From Megamerina dolium (taxonomy: Eukaryota > Arthropoda > Insecta > Diptera > Megamerinidae), in NCBI GenBank assembly GCA_963854835.1, contig OY978529.1, forward strand, positions 4,498,501 to 4,562,500: DNA of 64,000 bases. The letters run 5' to 3'. Every line of letters begins with the position of its first letter. Position 1 is the first letter of the stretch. A program made the position numbers and the translations under genes. The notes under the pieces were generated by a model that was not told the DNA's origin, searched no databases, and saw only the letters and a program-made list of their open reading frames with translations. This document shows, one piece after another, positions 55,191 through 64,000 of this stretch.

Positions 55191-56231
55191 AATATTGGTA
55201 TACAGATGTGTTTTTAGTTACGCATTCATTACGAATGCAAAATTGGGAGCATCGATTTTATCTTGACTGCGATTTGACAGTTGACATTTATGCTTCATTG
55301 CCACGTAAAAAGTTTTTGGCATCAATTGTTTGCAATCATGGAATGGGGCGACATCAAAAATCGTATTGCTGTAGTTGGCCTACTAAAATGTAACATGGGA
55401 AAAGGCGACATCGTTCAGACGTTGCGACTGCTTGGAATCACTCACAATTTTTAGTATCGTGCTTTGAAGTTGTTTAGGGATACTGGTGGTGTACGAGACC
55501 GTCAAAGATCCGGCCGTCCGCGCATTGTGAGAACTCCAAAATTGATCAAAGCCGCAAAGAAACGAATCGACCGTAAACCGCTGTGAAAATAGAAAATCTT
55601 GTCGTGGGAAATGAAAATTTGGGGCTCAGCGCGTACAAGCGATACCCTGGACACCAGCTCACGGCCGCATTGGAGGGAAAACGCAAGCGAAAATCAAAAG
55701 CGTTGCCCAGCCGAAACGCTCACAGACAAATTCTGTATACGGACGAGAAAATTTTCATCGTAGAATAATCGTTCAATAAACAGAACGATCGTGTGTTTGT
55801 CCGGTCATTCAGAGAAGCATATCAACTCATCCCGAGGATCCAAAGAGGCCTCTGCTCCAGCTTACAAGGCAAAAACGACTCAACTGTGGCTAAAAATCCA
55901 ACATTCCGGACTTCATTTCAACGCATGATTGGCCAGCTGGTAGTCCAGACCTCAATCCGTTGGATTACAAGTTGTGGTCCGGTCCGTATTAGAGGGCATG
56001 GCTTGCTCTACCCGACATCCAAATATTGAATCGTTAAAGCGAGCCCTTGTCCCTACAGTGGACAATTTCCTCATGCATGAAGTGCGTCTCGCGATCGATG
56101 AGTGGCCACATCGTCTTTGAATAAGTTATTCTAAGATTTGTAGTCATTGAATAACCTAATAAAAAGAAAAAAAGTTTTGTAAGATATTAATTTGTTTTCA
56201 TTTGGCGTCGTTTTTTCTGTATACCAATATT
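55191..56231 (+). mobile_element. maT-like (DD37D) mariner deletion derivative
   Basis: Perfect 16-bp inverted ends AATATTGGTATACAGA (55191-55206; complement 56216-56231). The transposase begins MEWGDIKNRIAVVGLLKCNM at 55338, then GKGDIVQTLRLLGITHNF, a stop, and LFRDTGGVRDRQRSGRPRIV. After a deletion come LGLSAYKRYPGHQLTAALEG, KRKRKSKALPS and RQILYTDEKIFIVE (first Asp). FREAYQLIPRIQRG then jumps to a segment equivalent to APAHKAKTTQQWL, so the central region with the second Asp is deleted. Relics of GSPDLNPLDYKLW and CSTRHPNIESLKRALV close the frame. The DD37D maT call is from remembered motifs. Confidence 0.85.
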
Positions 56232-57420
56232 ATGACTTGACTAGGTACAAACCATACATATTAAACAATGTTAACGAAATTTCACTTACTTCGACCACTG
56301 TGCATATGCACTATGCGTTTATGTGCAGCAATTACGAGAAGAAGAAAAAAGCAATAAAACAACAACAAGAACACTCAACTCTCTGCTCTGCTATGCAGCA
56401 TGCATACATTAAACCTTGTGCGTGCCTCTGTAGTGCGTATAGCTTTGGATGTCTGCTATCGTATACTTATGCGAATATGTGTCTGAAATTTTTAGTGTCA
56501 AGGACATTTTTGAGGAAAACCCAAAAGCATGCAACCAACACACCATTAATACCGCACGCATATCACCCAGTCAGCCAGCAAGCCAACAGAGTGGAACCAA
56601 CAAACGAATCAACATGTTTGCAAGTTGATAATAATGATCATGATGCTGATGATGATGATGATGATGATGAAGAGCAGGATATGTAATGTATGTAGAATTG
56701 TGCGTGCAATATACTTACTCGTAGACCAAAGTAAGGCATGTGTGCTTAAAATAGTTGATGTAAATGCATCATTCAGCTAGGGGAATCACACAGACACACA
56801 GGCACTCAAGTAAGGCACTTGTTTACATTCATCATTCTCATGGCTAACCGCCTTCACACGTACAATATACGAGTATGTCCGCATGTACTATATGACTCTT
56901 GCTTCTCCCACTGCTGGCTGTTGTCTTCTCCGTCGATGTGCCTCTTACAAAATGTACGAAACTGAGTATCATGCGAACAAGAATGAGAATGAGAATGATA
57001 ATAGGTAAGGACAATGGCAATGACACGAACGAACAGCAACAAACAACAGCTCAGAGGCTCACTTACGTATTATCCTTGTGAATTATGGTATGTACTGGTA
57101 AGTAAATTGAGTATGTGTGTGTGTGTGTGTGTGTGTAGGGAATCCAGGTTGGGAGTGTGAAGATAAAAATAACAACAACAAAATGCTATCCTTCAGAGTG
57201 CTATTTTTTCAGAAAAGAGTGATAATGAAGTTAATGATTGTTAGTGAGAGAATTATTACTCAGTCCTTTTCGTCCTATAAATGGTGGCATTTATTTGACA
57301 ATGTACAATAATCCATCTCATATGGAAAATTAAGTTTAACAACAATAATAACAATAACCATGACAAGAGCAATGCAAATAAAAACAAAAACATGTTCATA
57401 TGATTTAACTCGTCAAATAA
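56232..57420. other. Unique DNA with microsatellites
   Basis: (GAT)n at about 56640-56668 and (GT)12 at 57114-57137. Frame 56192-56686 ends in a poly-Asp run made by GAT repeats and shows no domain; not called. Confidence 0.5.
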
Positions 57421-57737
57421 ATATAAATTTTGTAGGGAAGCCCTCCTAAAGAGCAACGATAGACGGTTAGTATATTCGGGAAAATTGTTGAGGCAGAAGA
57501 ATTAATTAGGTTTAGATATACATTACAATGTTCTAAGGTCGGTTCCTTGGCAATTATGAGGTCACTAGTCGAATTGTTTCGGGTGTTTTTAAGTTCATTT
57601 AATACGGGAGCTTCCCTAAAAGGTAGCAATTGAGAGTCTGTGTACGAAAAAAAAAAAATATTTCGAGGTAAAAATCAGTGATATATTCTTTCCTCTAAAA
57701 CAACACTCTAAGCGGTGGCGATGTTCAGAAATGTTTA
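57421..57737. repeat. Family B repeat units
   Basis: GGGAAGCCCTCCTAAAGAGC, GAATTAATTAGGTTTAG, AATTATGAGG and GGGAGCTTCCCTAAAAGG follow the family B order. Mariner copy B is inserted at its right edge. Confidence 0.6.
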
Positions 57738-58889
57738 CAGGGCGGTCCCAGAAATACCCGAACTTACATGAAACCTTATAAAACACGCCACGTTGTTTAG
57801 TATTTTTTTTTTTTGTTTGCAGCCATGGAAAGTTAACGACCTTAGTGAATTTGTAAATATGGAAAAATTGGTCACCGTTGTGTAATTCAATACTTTCATT
57901 TGAAAAGTCTCAGTCCAACGAATATTAAAGCCGAACTAGATTCTACTCTGGGGAGGTCTGCTCCTTCGTTTACAACCATAAAATATTGGTTGGCAGAGTT
58001 TAAACGAGGTGATACGCGCTGCCAAAACGAACACCGTACTGGTCGACCAATTGAGGTGGCCACGCCAGAGACGGTTAAGAAAATCCACAAAATGGTATTG
58101 GATGATCGCCGGCTGAAGGTGCGTGAGCTAGTTGAAATTACAGGCATTTCAAATAGTGCTATACATCGTATATTGACCGAAAATTTGGAGATGGAAAAGC
58201 TCTTTTGCTCACAATAGAACAAAAACAATGTCGTGAGGATGTCTCGCAACGTTTCACAGTAATAAAGCCGAGTTTTTGCGTCGATTCGTAACCATGGATG
58301 AGACATGGGTCCACCACTGCACACCTAAGACAAAAGAGCAGTCAAAACAGTGGACGGAAAGGGCAGAATTGTGTCAGAAGAAGGCGAAGACAGTTCCATC
58401 TGCAAGCAAGGTTATGGCGTCTGTTTTTTTGGATGCACGTGGGATAATTTTTATTGATTATCTTCAATGCTAATTTGTTGCAGAGTTTAAGTGATGAAAT
58501 TAAAGAAAAAAGGGCACATGTGGCGAAAAAGAAAGTGTTGTTTCATCAAGACAATGCACCAATTCACACATCTGCTATTGCGATGGCCAAAATTAATGAG
58601 TTAAAGCTCGAATTGCTTCAGCACGCACCTTTTTCGCCAGATTTAACTACTTCGGATTATCTTCTATTTCCAATTTGGCTTGGTAGTAGCAGATTTGCAA
58701 ACAATGTAGAGGTGGAGTCTTCGGTAGATGGCTATTTTTATGAGCTAGACAGTTCATACTATAAATAGGGTATCGAAGCTGGGAAAAGTGTATAGAGCTA
58801 AAAGGAGATTATGTTGAGAAATAAAGAAAAATTTTCCCAAATTTGTTGTGTTTTCTTTCCTAGATCGGGTAGTTCTGGGACCGACCTCG
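57738..58889 (+). mobile_element. mariner (DD34D) copy B, inactivated
   Basis: Same family as copy A. TA duplications at 57736-57737 and 58890-58891; TIRs C(G)AGGGCGGTCCCAGAA. Transposase pieces: 57900-58217 (SPTNIKAELDSTLGRSAPSF, WLAEFKRGDTRCQNEHRTGR, KVRELVEITGISNSAIHRIL), with a frame change at the start near 57870 and loss of the WVPRLL linker near 58200; 58276-58473 (RRFVTMDETWVHHCTPKTKE, first Asp); and 58454-58768 (KKKVLFHQDNAPIHTSAIAM, second Asp; SPDLTTSDYLLF, third Asp, 34 residues later). All three catalytic Asp are kept, unlike copy A. Frames are broken at about 58215 and 58470. Confidence 0.92.
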
Positions 58890-58891
58890 TA

Positions 58892-59458
58892 ACAGAAAAA
58901 TATACCTTTCACACCTCTAGGTGGGGTTTTTGATATTTTAATGAATATTCACTTTTTTTCAAAGGACTACGGACTATGGACGAAGTGGCAACTCGAAGTC
59001 CAACTCCGACTAATCATGGATTCGTAAGAGTTAATGGGAGCTGATCAGAAATTTCGCCCTATAATCTTGTAGCGCTGTCCCTCTAAGGGATAGAGGTAAG
59101 AGAATCGAGAATCGGTCTAATATTTTACCTCTCTCAAGCTTCTATGAGATGGTTGTCAACAACATTTATGTTTAGAAACGCCTTTTTTGTATCGGAGCCC
59201 TTTTAAGGAGCCCAGATATAAGGTAATTATGTTCAGAAAAAATGTTTAAAAGATAAAATTAATGGTGATCAATCATTATCTCTCTAGAGGTGCGCTGAGA
59301 GGGATTGGAGTAAAATTTATTTTTAAAAATCCCTATTTCTGAGGGAATCTTTTTATATAGTCAAGGTATAAGGCAAGTATGATCTGAAAGAATGTTTATG
59401 AGAAAAAATTAATGGTGGCTCGTAGATGGTCTGTTTGGCTTTAAGAGCTATTCTGGGT
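58892..59458. repeat. Family B repeat units
   Basis: Successive units: CTATAATCTTGTAGCGCTGT, GGAGCCCTTTTAAGG, ATGTTCAGAAAAAATG, AAATTAATGGTGATCAATCA and AAATTAATGGTGGCTCGTAG. Spacing between the AATTAATGGTG blocks is about 150 bp. Confidence 0.6.
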
Positions 59459-59707
59459 GTTTTAATGAATGTTTCTATTTTTGGATTTTTCTCGGTGTAG
59501 GTACGAACTGATCAAGTTAGAATAACCTCGGACTTGGTGACCCCAAATAACATAAAAATATTTATCTCGAGTGTTGGAGTGTTCGGGCTGTTTTAATGAA
59601 TGTTTCTATTCTTGGGATTTTCTCGGTGTAGATACGAACTGATGAAGTTAGATTAACCACGGACTCGATGACCCCAAATACCGTAAAATCATTTATCTCG
59701 AGTGCTG
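59459..59707. repeat. 131-bp tandem duplication
   Basis: GTTTTAATGAATGTTTCTAT starts at 59459 and again at 59590. Both copies continue with TTCTCGGTGTAG, ACGAACTGAT, GACCCCAAATA and TTTATCTCGAGTG. The second copy ends at about 59707, where unique DNA starts. Confidence 0.85.
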
Positions 59708-61730
59708 AACAAAAGGCTTTCCTTTTTTCCTGTGACTGTGGAATTAATGCTAATACGATAATTGTAGTCATTTACATTAATTCATTAAACGATTTGTGTA
59801 ATCAAATGTCAATGTATTGCATTCCATATAAAAATGCAATTAATAAACGAAATTCCTTTCAACCAAATGTTGTTGTTGTACTCTAACCAGAAATGCAAAT
59901 TATTTCGAATTTTTTTTCTTCTTCTTTTCTTCCTTTACTCTTGCAGAATTTTACATAAAATATGTTTCTCCAAAGAAAAGGTGTCACGTCACCAACTTGC
60001 TGATATATTCATCAATCAGCAATGACATCGAACAGGGAAGGGAAAAGTATTGGTAAAATCACTTTGAAGAAAAAAAAATAAAAATAAAAATTAAAACACT
60101 CAAGTATTACAGTGATGGTTGTTGGTTGGCTGGCTGGCATGCCGTAAACCAGTATAGAAATTAACGTCATCACCACCAAGTCCATGCACTGAAATATGAA
60201 TGCATTCCTTTTAGTATTTTCATTCCATATGTTCACTTATACGCTCATACATATGCATAAAATATTGCCAATCATAATGAAAAGGCTAAGAATATCATTC
60301 ATGTTGACATTTTGGTGTTATCGCATGCTTCATTGGGTTGGCTGAGCTGTTGGTTGACTCGCCGTTGGTCGATTAGCGGTTGAGTGTCCAGTGCAATGGA
60401 TTGTTGACTTGACAGAATGCATATACATAACGGACAATACTCAATTCTCCCACTTGACATTAAATGCAATGACACCTTTTTTTTTATTATTCTGTTCAAT
60501 GCAAAGAAGAAAGAAAAGTGTTTCTTTTTTTCGAAAGACCAATGTTCAATGTCCACATGACAATTGTCCACAATTTGTCAGTTGCATTCGTTTTTGTTCA
60601 CTTCGAATTGCAGTTTTATTAATGAACACGTTTCTCATGCCAACCGCCAACTTAGGGTCAGTCAAAGTCTAAAGATAGATGTACATTCGCGTACTCGTAA
60701 GATAGGAAGGTGGTGGTTAGATCACGCGAAATACGAATACAATTCGTCTTCTTTTCTTTGAACTGAAATAAATTTCCTTAACACTGTCACTTGATGGTGT
60801 CAAGACTGTTTTACTCTCTTACTGCTCCCCAACAACAGCAATAGCAATAAGACGGCAACGAAGCGTCCAACAAACCATCCATCCATCCATCCATCTATCC
60901 ATCCATCCATCCATCCATCTATCGTGATCTGTAATGATGTTGCATTTCGCAATGAGGTGCCTTCACTTGGTCCCTCCCTCCATTAGTCATGTACTGTACT
61001 CGTATGTATGTATATCATTCTTTGTCGTTCATTGCCTTCGGTGATGAATTGTTTTGTTGTTTAAATTTGAAATGCAAACATGAAATTGTTTTTAAGACTC
61101 AGTCTCTTGACTGTTTGTTGGCCATTGACTGCTTCTACGTTATGATACATACTCGTAGTGTTGCTCATTACAATTGCATATGTGACACAATGTTGTGGTT
61201 GAGTTGCGGTATGCAGTTTATCATACAATGATGGATTATCATGTTGACAATTATAAGAATACATCAATATCTTCAAAGATTACTTAATTTTTGGTGTGTC
61301 TCACTTGAAGAAAATGCATCTTGATGTCTTTGAACAGACACACAGAGACGGCATAAGATGAATGAGAGCCACAAAGGAGAAAGCTGTAAATGTGGACTTT
61401 TTTATTTTTATGGATAACTTTAAGATATAAAAATTATAAGAATTTCATAGTAATGCTTGAAAGTATACATTTGTTTCAAACAGAAACGAAGATGGGCCTC
61501 AGTACTACACAATAAAAGCTCACTGGAAGATAAGCATGTCTAAAGTAATGAATCAATGAATTCGAATCCGGGGTTGATGTGACTCGGTGAGATCAATTTC
61601 TTTCCTACTCTTAAAAGAAAAAGTTCTGAAAGTTGAAACAATCAAAAAATACTCAGAATGGTTTCAAAGGGGTTTAGATATTGGGCCAACCCAGATTTTT
61701 TGTGCCTTTCAAACATTTTTCCTAAGGGTA
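59708..61730. other. Unique DNA with microsatellites
   Basis: Includes (ATCC)n at 60876-60922. A weak B-box-like AATTCGAATCCGGGG at about 61560 may be another SINE-head relic. No supported gene. Confidence 0.5.
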
Positions 61731-62124
61731 GTTAGGTTAGGTTAGGTTAGACAGAACACACTTAGGCAGAACACACTTAGGCCAGAAAGGCCCATTGTGA
61801 TACCACGGAGCTTCTCTACCAATACCATTGTGCGTGTTAAATTTGGACAGCATTAAATGGGGCCTATTTATATTAGCCGATTCCGAACGGCAGAACCCTT
61901 GTGACATCACCTTAACTCAGTTTTGTCACAGAGCTCCTTTGACAAGCATTTTTGGCAAATTGTTACTATCGGAAGAATTGCCATTTGCTTGCCGACAGGT
62001 GGGTACCGTTCGAAAGAAAAATCTTTTCGATATTAAATTTTGTTATGCTTCAGCCAGGGGTTGTACCCACGACTTACAGATCGGTAGACCAACGCATTAA
62101 CCTAACTGACCTACAGCACCCACC
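61731..62124 (-). mobile_element. tRNA-derived SINE copy 8, variant with TTAGG-type tail
   Basis: Minus strand. Head at the right end (GACCTACAGCACCCACC; A box changed), a decayed B box, and a body matching the other copies (CCGAACGGCAGAACCC, CCACCTGTCGGCAAGC in complement). Left of about 61815 the 3' end differs from the rest: CCCATTGTGATACCACGG, a 17-bp tandem duplication (AGAACACACTTAGGC twice) and (TTAGG)n at 61737-61753 instead of the ATTTATTT tail. GTTAGG on both outer sides may be a target duplication. Confidence 0.85.
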
Positions 62125-62560
62125 GTTAGGATAGCTACTTCTATTTTTATTCCTTAAAGGGCTACCATACAAAATTGGTGTTTTTACAAAATTCGTTTTT
62201 TTCGGGGGAAAATTTGGGGAAAATGTTTGGGCCGAAAAATATAATGGGAGTCAGTCATATATTTTGCCGCTGCAGCAGCAATTCATGGGTAATTGTGGCG
62301 TATTTGTTAATTTTCAGGTGCTTCTAAGTTCTTAAGTTTGTAAAAAATGCCCTTAATGCCATGTTTGATTTACTTCCATTGGATCTTAAAATTCAACAGA
62401 AGGCAATGAAAACTATGTACCGACTCGTATGGTTACTGGCACGAAAACGGAACTTCGGGTCACAAAGAAACCTTTAGGAGGATATCAGAACAGGATCCAC
62501 TGATCTTGGCTCCTAAGGGCGAATCTTAAGCCCATAGTTTCATTCGGGTGAAAATTTGAA
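62125..62560. repeat. Family B repeat unit and spacer
   Basis: TAATGGGAGTCAGTCATATA, TTTTGCCG and GGGTAATTGTGGCG, then TTTTCAGGTGCTTCTAAG, match family B. 62360-62560 is probably the upstream part of the I-like element but gives no clear protein motif. Confidence 0.5.
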
Positions 62561-62564
62561 GTCG

Positions 62565-63345
62565 AATTTCCGACTCGTGAACAATGGAGCGATCCAAAGC
62601 TCATTCAGAGTAATTTGACAAATATTTTCTACACCGATGGATCCAAAACCGCCCAAGCTCTGGATCCAAGTGGTACTTGGAGGAAAGCGTCAAGTATCAT
62701 TATGCTATGGGAAAGGTGGCAACTGTTTTCCAAACGGAAATATTTGCTATTCTGAAAGTAGCAGAATGGATAATTGAGAGGAAGTGGAGAGGGAAACAGA
62801 TTGGTATCTGCAGTGACAATCAAGCTGCACTAAAGGCCCTGGAGAACTCAAAACTTACCTCAAAAATTGTACATGAATGTAAAATGAAGGTAATTTCGGT
62901 TGCAAAACGAAATAACCTTGTATTTATCTGGGCTCCTGGACACTGTGGTGTCCAAGGTTACGAAATAGCCTATATATTGGCCAACTACGGAACAGTGCAT
63001 ATACCGCTGGGACCAAAACCAGTTATCGGAATCAGTTCGGAATGTTAGTAACCTACATAATGAACGTTGGTCCAGCCTTCAAAGCTGCAAAACTGCAAAG
63101 TGCTTTGTGATGAGTCCGAACAAAAAGCTGTCGAAACTTGGAAGGAAAAATATTCGCTTAATGGTCAACATATGACCAACAGAGGCATCATTAGAGATCC
63201 AATATGTATATCTTGTTTGGAGGGGGAGGAGAGCACAGACCATTTCCTCTGTGTTTGCTCTGATGTAATGAGAATGGATAAATTCCATTCTCTAGCCCTG
63301 GGAGAAATATTCAGATTCGTTAAAGAATGTGGAAATTTCTCTCGG
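62565..63345 (+). mobile_element. I-like LINE fragment (RNase H and tail)
   Basis: RNase H starts FYTDGSKTAQALDPSG (62627 on), then changes frame to 62677-63048: YHYAMGKVATVFQTEIFAIL (Glu of the active site), GKQIGICSDNQAALKALENS (Asp) and NLVFIWAPGHCGVQGYEIAY. The canonical end GNExAD reads GYEIAY, so the last catalytic Asp is Tyr. Frame 63067-63399 continues KAVETWKEKYSLNGQHMTNR, CISCLEGEESTDHFLCVCSD (CCHC-like) and LGEIFRFVKECGNFSRE. It then runs directly into antisense RTE sequence at about 63345. Confidence 0.82.
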
Positions 63346-63700
63346 GAAGAATATAACACCTTCTTAACCGGAGCGTGCTCTTCCATTCGCTCGACATGAC
63401 CTAGCCAGCGCAGCCGCTGAATTTTAATGGGCTTTACTATATCGGTGTCGGCATACAGCTCATACAGTTCTTGGTTGTACCTTATTCGATACTCGCCATC
63501 AACGCAAATAGATCCAAAGTACTTTCGTTGGACTTTTCTCTCGAAAACTCCGAGAATTCTCTCATCTGAGCTGGAAATTGTCCAGGCTTCAGCGCCATAT
63601 GTAAGGACTGGCATGATGAGAGACTTGTAGAGTGTGGTTTTCATATCTCGAGAGAGGTCCCGACTTCTAAATTGCTTACTGAGCCCAAAGTAATAGGTTA
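63345..63700 (-). mobile_element. RTE-like LINE, subfamily 1, internal piece
   Basis: Minus-strand frame 63644-63345: MKTTLYKSLIMPVLTYGAEA, SDERILGVFERKVQRKYFGS, ICVDGEYRIRYNQELYELYA, RLRWLGHVERMEEHAPVKKV and LYS. It then fuses to antisense I-like DNA, so the GRPNLRWKD block, stop and 3' tail are absent. Upstream (63645-63700) a FGLSKQFRSRDLSRD-like stretch is still readable in another frame. Confidence 0.87.
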
Positions 63701-64000
63701 GAAAAATGTCAACATGAACTCAAAGATTTCTCTCACGATATGATCTTTAATTGAGGATTCCTTGAAAAGGATAGTACTTAGGATGCTACAATCTTGTTCT
63801 GAGACTGGACTGATATTAAAGACTTTCCACTGTAATTTACCAGGTCTCCTGATATTTCTCCGCTCCGCATCTCACTTACCTGCTTTTAGTTCTTAATTTA
63901 ATAACTGATTTTTGATTCATTCATTCTTTTCATTGACTATTCATCTCTAGTTGTCCAAGAAAAGGCAAAGTGAGATCAAAATAAAATATTACAATAAAAA
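63701..64000. other. Unassigned DNA to window end
   Basis: AT-rich; nothing recognised. Confidence 0.4.

Noticed and set aside
56192..56686. 164-residue open frame ending in an Asp run
   Set aside because: The end is a GAT microsatellite and the body has no recognisable domain or conserved pattern; partly overlaps the maT right end.
61737..61753. Interstitial telomere repeat
   Set aside because: Only about four TTAGG units attached to a SINE tail; flies lack TTAGG telomeres, so a telomere origin is not supported by the sequence alone.

Overview
The window looks like non-coding, transposon-rich DNA from a higher fly (Brachycera), most plausibly a tephritid fruit fly. The evidence is indirect: insect-type mariner lineages (including a DD41D 'rosa'-like group known from medfly relatives), RTE-, I-, R1- and Jockey-type LINE fragments, fly-style microsatellites (CAT, CAA/GTT, CA) and low GC. 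No bacterial, organellar or viral signature was seen. I found no intact host gene. The only host coding candidate is one short possible first exon with a signal peptide at 38252-38361.

Layout. 1-580: 3' end of an RTE-like LINE. 880-1850: Jockey-type fragment (-). 1880-2530: degenerate short-unit repeats. 3642-5184: element with inverted ends and a ~298-bp tandem repeat. 6149-7749: mariner with TIRs, carrying an I-like LINE fragment. 8833-9315 and 11161-11298: two halves of an array of palindromic motifs, split by mariner and R1-clade debris. 11390-13830: microsatellite-rich unique DNA. 13949-15009: chimera of two mariner lineages. 17030-24570: SINEs, RTE and I-like fragments inside a dispersed repeat family. 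26195-29060: I-like and RTE fragments, a SINE and a mariner end. 31212-33320: RTE reverse transcriptase plus two mariner relics. 35060-35770: I-like fragment. 36556-37500 and 39511-40816: two DD41D mariners in inverted orientation around a 2-kb unique segment. 41179-44019: SINE, RTE and another DD41D mariner. 45178-46430: RTE and I-like. 47375-48491: DD41D mariner nested in the TIR shell of a different mariner. 49975-51415: mariner, SINE and RTE. 52474-53689: mellifera-type mariner. 54060-56231: mariner with nested SINE, then a maT-type (DD37D) deletion derivative. 57738-58889: second copy of the 6149 mariner. 59459-59707: tandem duplication. 61758-63700: SINE, I-like and RTE. The stretches between are AT-rich and microsatellite-rich, and look like intronic or intergenic host DNA.

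All transposase and reverse transcriptase frames are interrupted, so nothing here should be autonomous. The most informative features are structural: a tRNA-derived SINE family with target-site duplications, repeatedly inside or beside other transposons; three DD41D copies that share one frameshift, which points to spread in trans after the defect arose; hybrid and nested mariners; and the palindromic motif array. Family names rest on remembered protein motifs, not on database searches.
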